Assembly: GCA_934358495.1 (NCBI GenBank)
Contig: CAKRKO010000008.1
Coordinates: 1-52,793 of the forward strand
DNA from: an uncultured Eubacterium sp.
GTDB lineage: Bacteria > Bacillota > Clostridia > Lachnospirales > Lachnospiraceae
Length of the DNA: 52,793 nucleotides
Reading direction: 5' to 3'
Numbering within the stretch: position 1 is the first letter of the stretch; the number at the start of each line of letters is the position of its first letter. The position numbers were made by a program, and so were the translations under genes. The notes below the pieces were generated by a model, which saw only the letters and a list, made by a program, of their open reading frames with translations, did not search any database and was not told the origin of the DNA. This document shows, one piece after another, positions 52,313 through 52,793 of this stretch.

Positions 52313-52740
52313 ACGGTTCCCTCATCCTAAAAAAGTCTTAAATGACTTTAAGTTTTCTGTTTTATTCTAAAGTTTATCCACTTTTCATTCTTTTACTTTA
52401 TCATATCACAGCGGCATATTGTTCCACAATCATTTTTTCAAGATATATGTCCATGATACTTTTCACAAAGAAGAAAACCTGCAATTCCGGAAATACCTTT
52501 GTCTCCAATACCGTTATTTTGCTCATATACTTCTTCTTTCTTTACAGAACTCTCATCCACAAGCCTGTTTGCTGTGATATTGCTTCTTCTGATAAGCAGG
52601 TTTCTCATTATTGAGCTTGTTGTTAATTGATAATTCAAGTATAATAAACGCTATACGAGAAATACACGTCTTGCATGAGGACTTAAATATTGATAATCCG
52701 ATAATCCTCATGTTTGGCGATATACGGGGAGGAAATTCTC
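52313..52740. other. Intergenic region
   Basis: 428 AT-rich bases. An open frame at 52438-52638 (minus, up to 66 codons) lacks a good ribosome binding site and I do not accept it. ATGAGGA...TCCTCAT (about 52676-52710) is an inverted repeat just ahead of the last gene and may be an operator. Confidence 0.4.
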
Positions 52741-52793
52741 ATGGGTAAACAATCCACCAGGGAAAACAAAACAATTTACCAGCTTTGCCGAGA
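52741..52793 (+). CDS. Probable HTH regulator, N-terminal fragment
   Basis: GGGGAGGAAATTCTC precedes ATG 52741; 17 codons before the edge give MGKQSTRENKTIYQLCRE. The start resembles Lachnospiraceae XRE-type HTH proteins, which often begin with TRENKTIYQ and a helix. Too short for certainty. Confidence 0.5.
   Translation, partial: MGKQSTRENKTIYQLCR

Noticed and set aside
52438..52638. 66-codon minus-strand frame near the right edge
   Set aside because: No ribosome binding site and no recognisable features; left as intergenic.

Overview
The window reads like a chromosomal segment of a gut Lachnospiraceae-type Clostridium (Bacillota). Support for this: AT-rich DNA with GGAGG ribosome binding sites; a lone pta; class I two-subunit fumarase; TraX, DUF3783, DUF1638 and EFR1-type genes; Gram-positive MATE, MacB-like and ABC exporters; and no outer-membrane genes. 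I do not assign a species.

Layout. 1-6.5 kb: start of an exonuclease gene, then a leftward cluster of sigma factor, membrane-anchored putative anti-sigma protein, anchored repeat-type protein, small secreted protein and ABC-2 transporter. 6.7-10.3 kb: MacA/MacB-like tripartite exporter. 10.6-11.5 kb: a phosphodiesterase and a Nif11-like small protein. 11.6-21.2 kb: a compact metabolic locus (class I fumarase, malic enzyme, fumarase/aspartase-superfamily lyase, dihydroorotase-like amidohydrolase, Nramp-fold transporter without the metal ligands, PyrD and PyrK) divergent from a GntR regulator. Read together this suggests orotate (or a close relative) taken to dihydroorotate, N-carbamoyl-aspartate, fumarate, malate and pyruvate. 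21.3-30 kb: arginine deiminase, a MerR-controlled MATE exporter, a CDF exporter, tRNA-Lys beside a tRNA 3'-end remnant, DUF1638, pta, and an orphan CbiE/CbiT-like protein.

30.5-33.9 kb is a plasmid-type origin inside this chromosomal context: a Rep_3-family initiator gene, about 18 direct iterons upstream phased at about 32 bp, nine tandem 49-bp units (18 inverted iterons) downstream, and a rep promoter built from iteron-like motifs. The layout resembles F/P1 ori-rep-inc modules.

33.9-43.8 kb: a SWIM/SNF2 helicase, a palindromic element, a corrinoid protein, a LysR regulator, a MITE-like element with imperfect terminal repeats, a zinc alcohol dehydrogenase, TraX, and two decayed genes (helicase-Nudix chimera, EFR1 ferredoxin). 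43.8-50.1 kb: a second MATE, an AsnC regulator, a GntP-like permease and a PhlG/phloretin-hydrolase-like enzyme with a clear sigma-54 promoter, three GGTG-CACC palindromes and a divergent sigma-54 activator. 50.3-52.8 kb: a hybrid histidine kinase with an NTF2-like N terminus and the start of an HTH gene. Most genes lie on the minus strand on both sides of the iteron origin, so it is unlikely to be the main replication start here.
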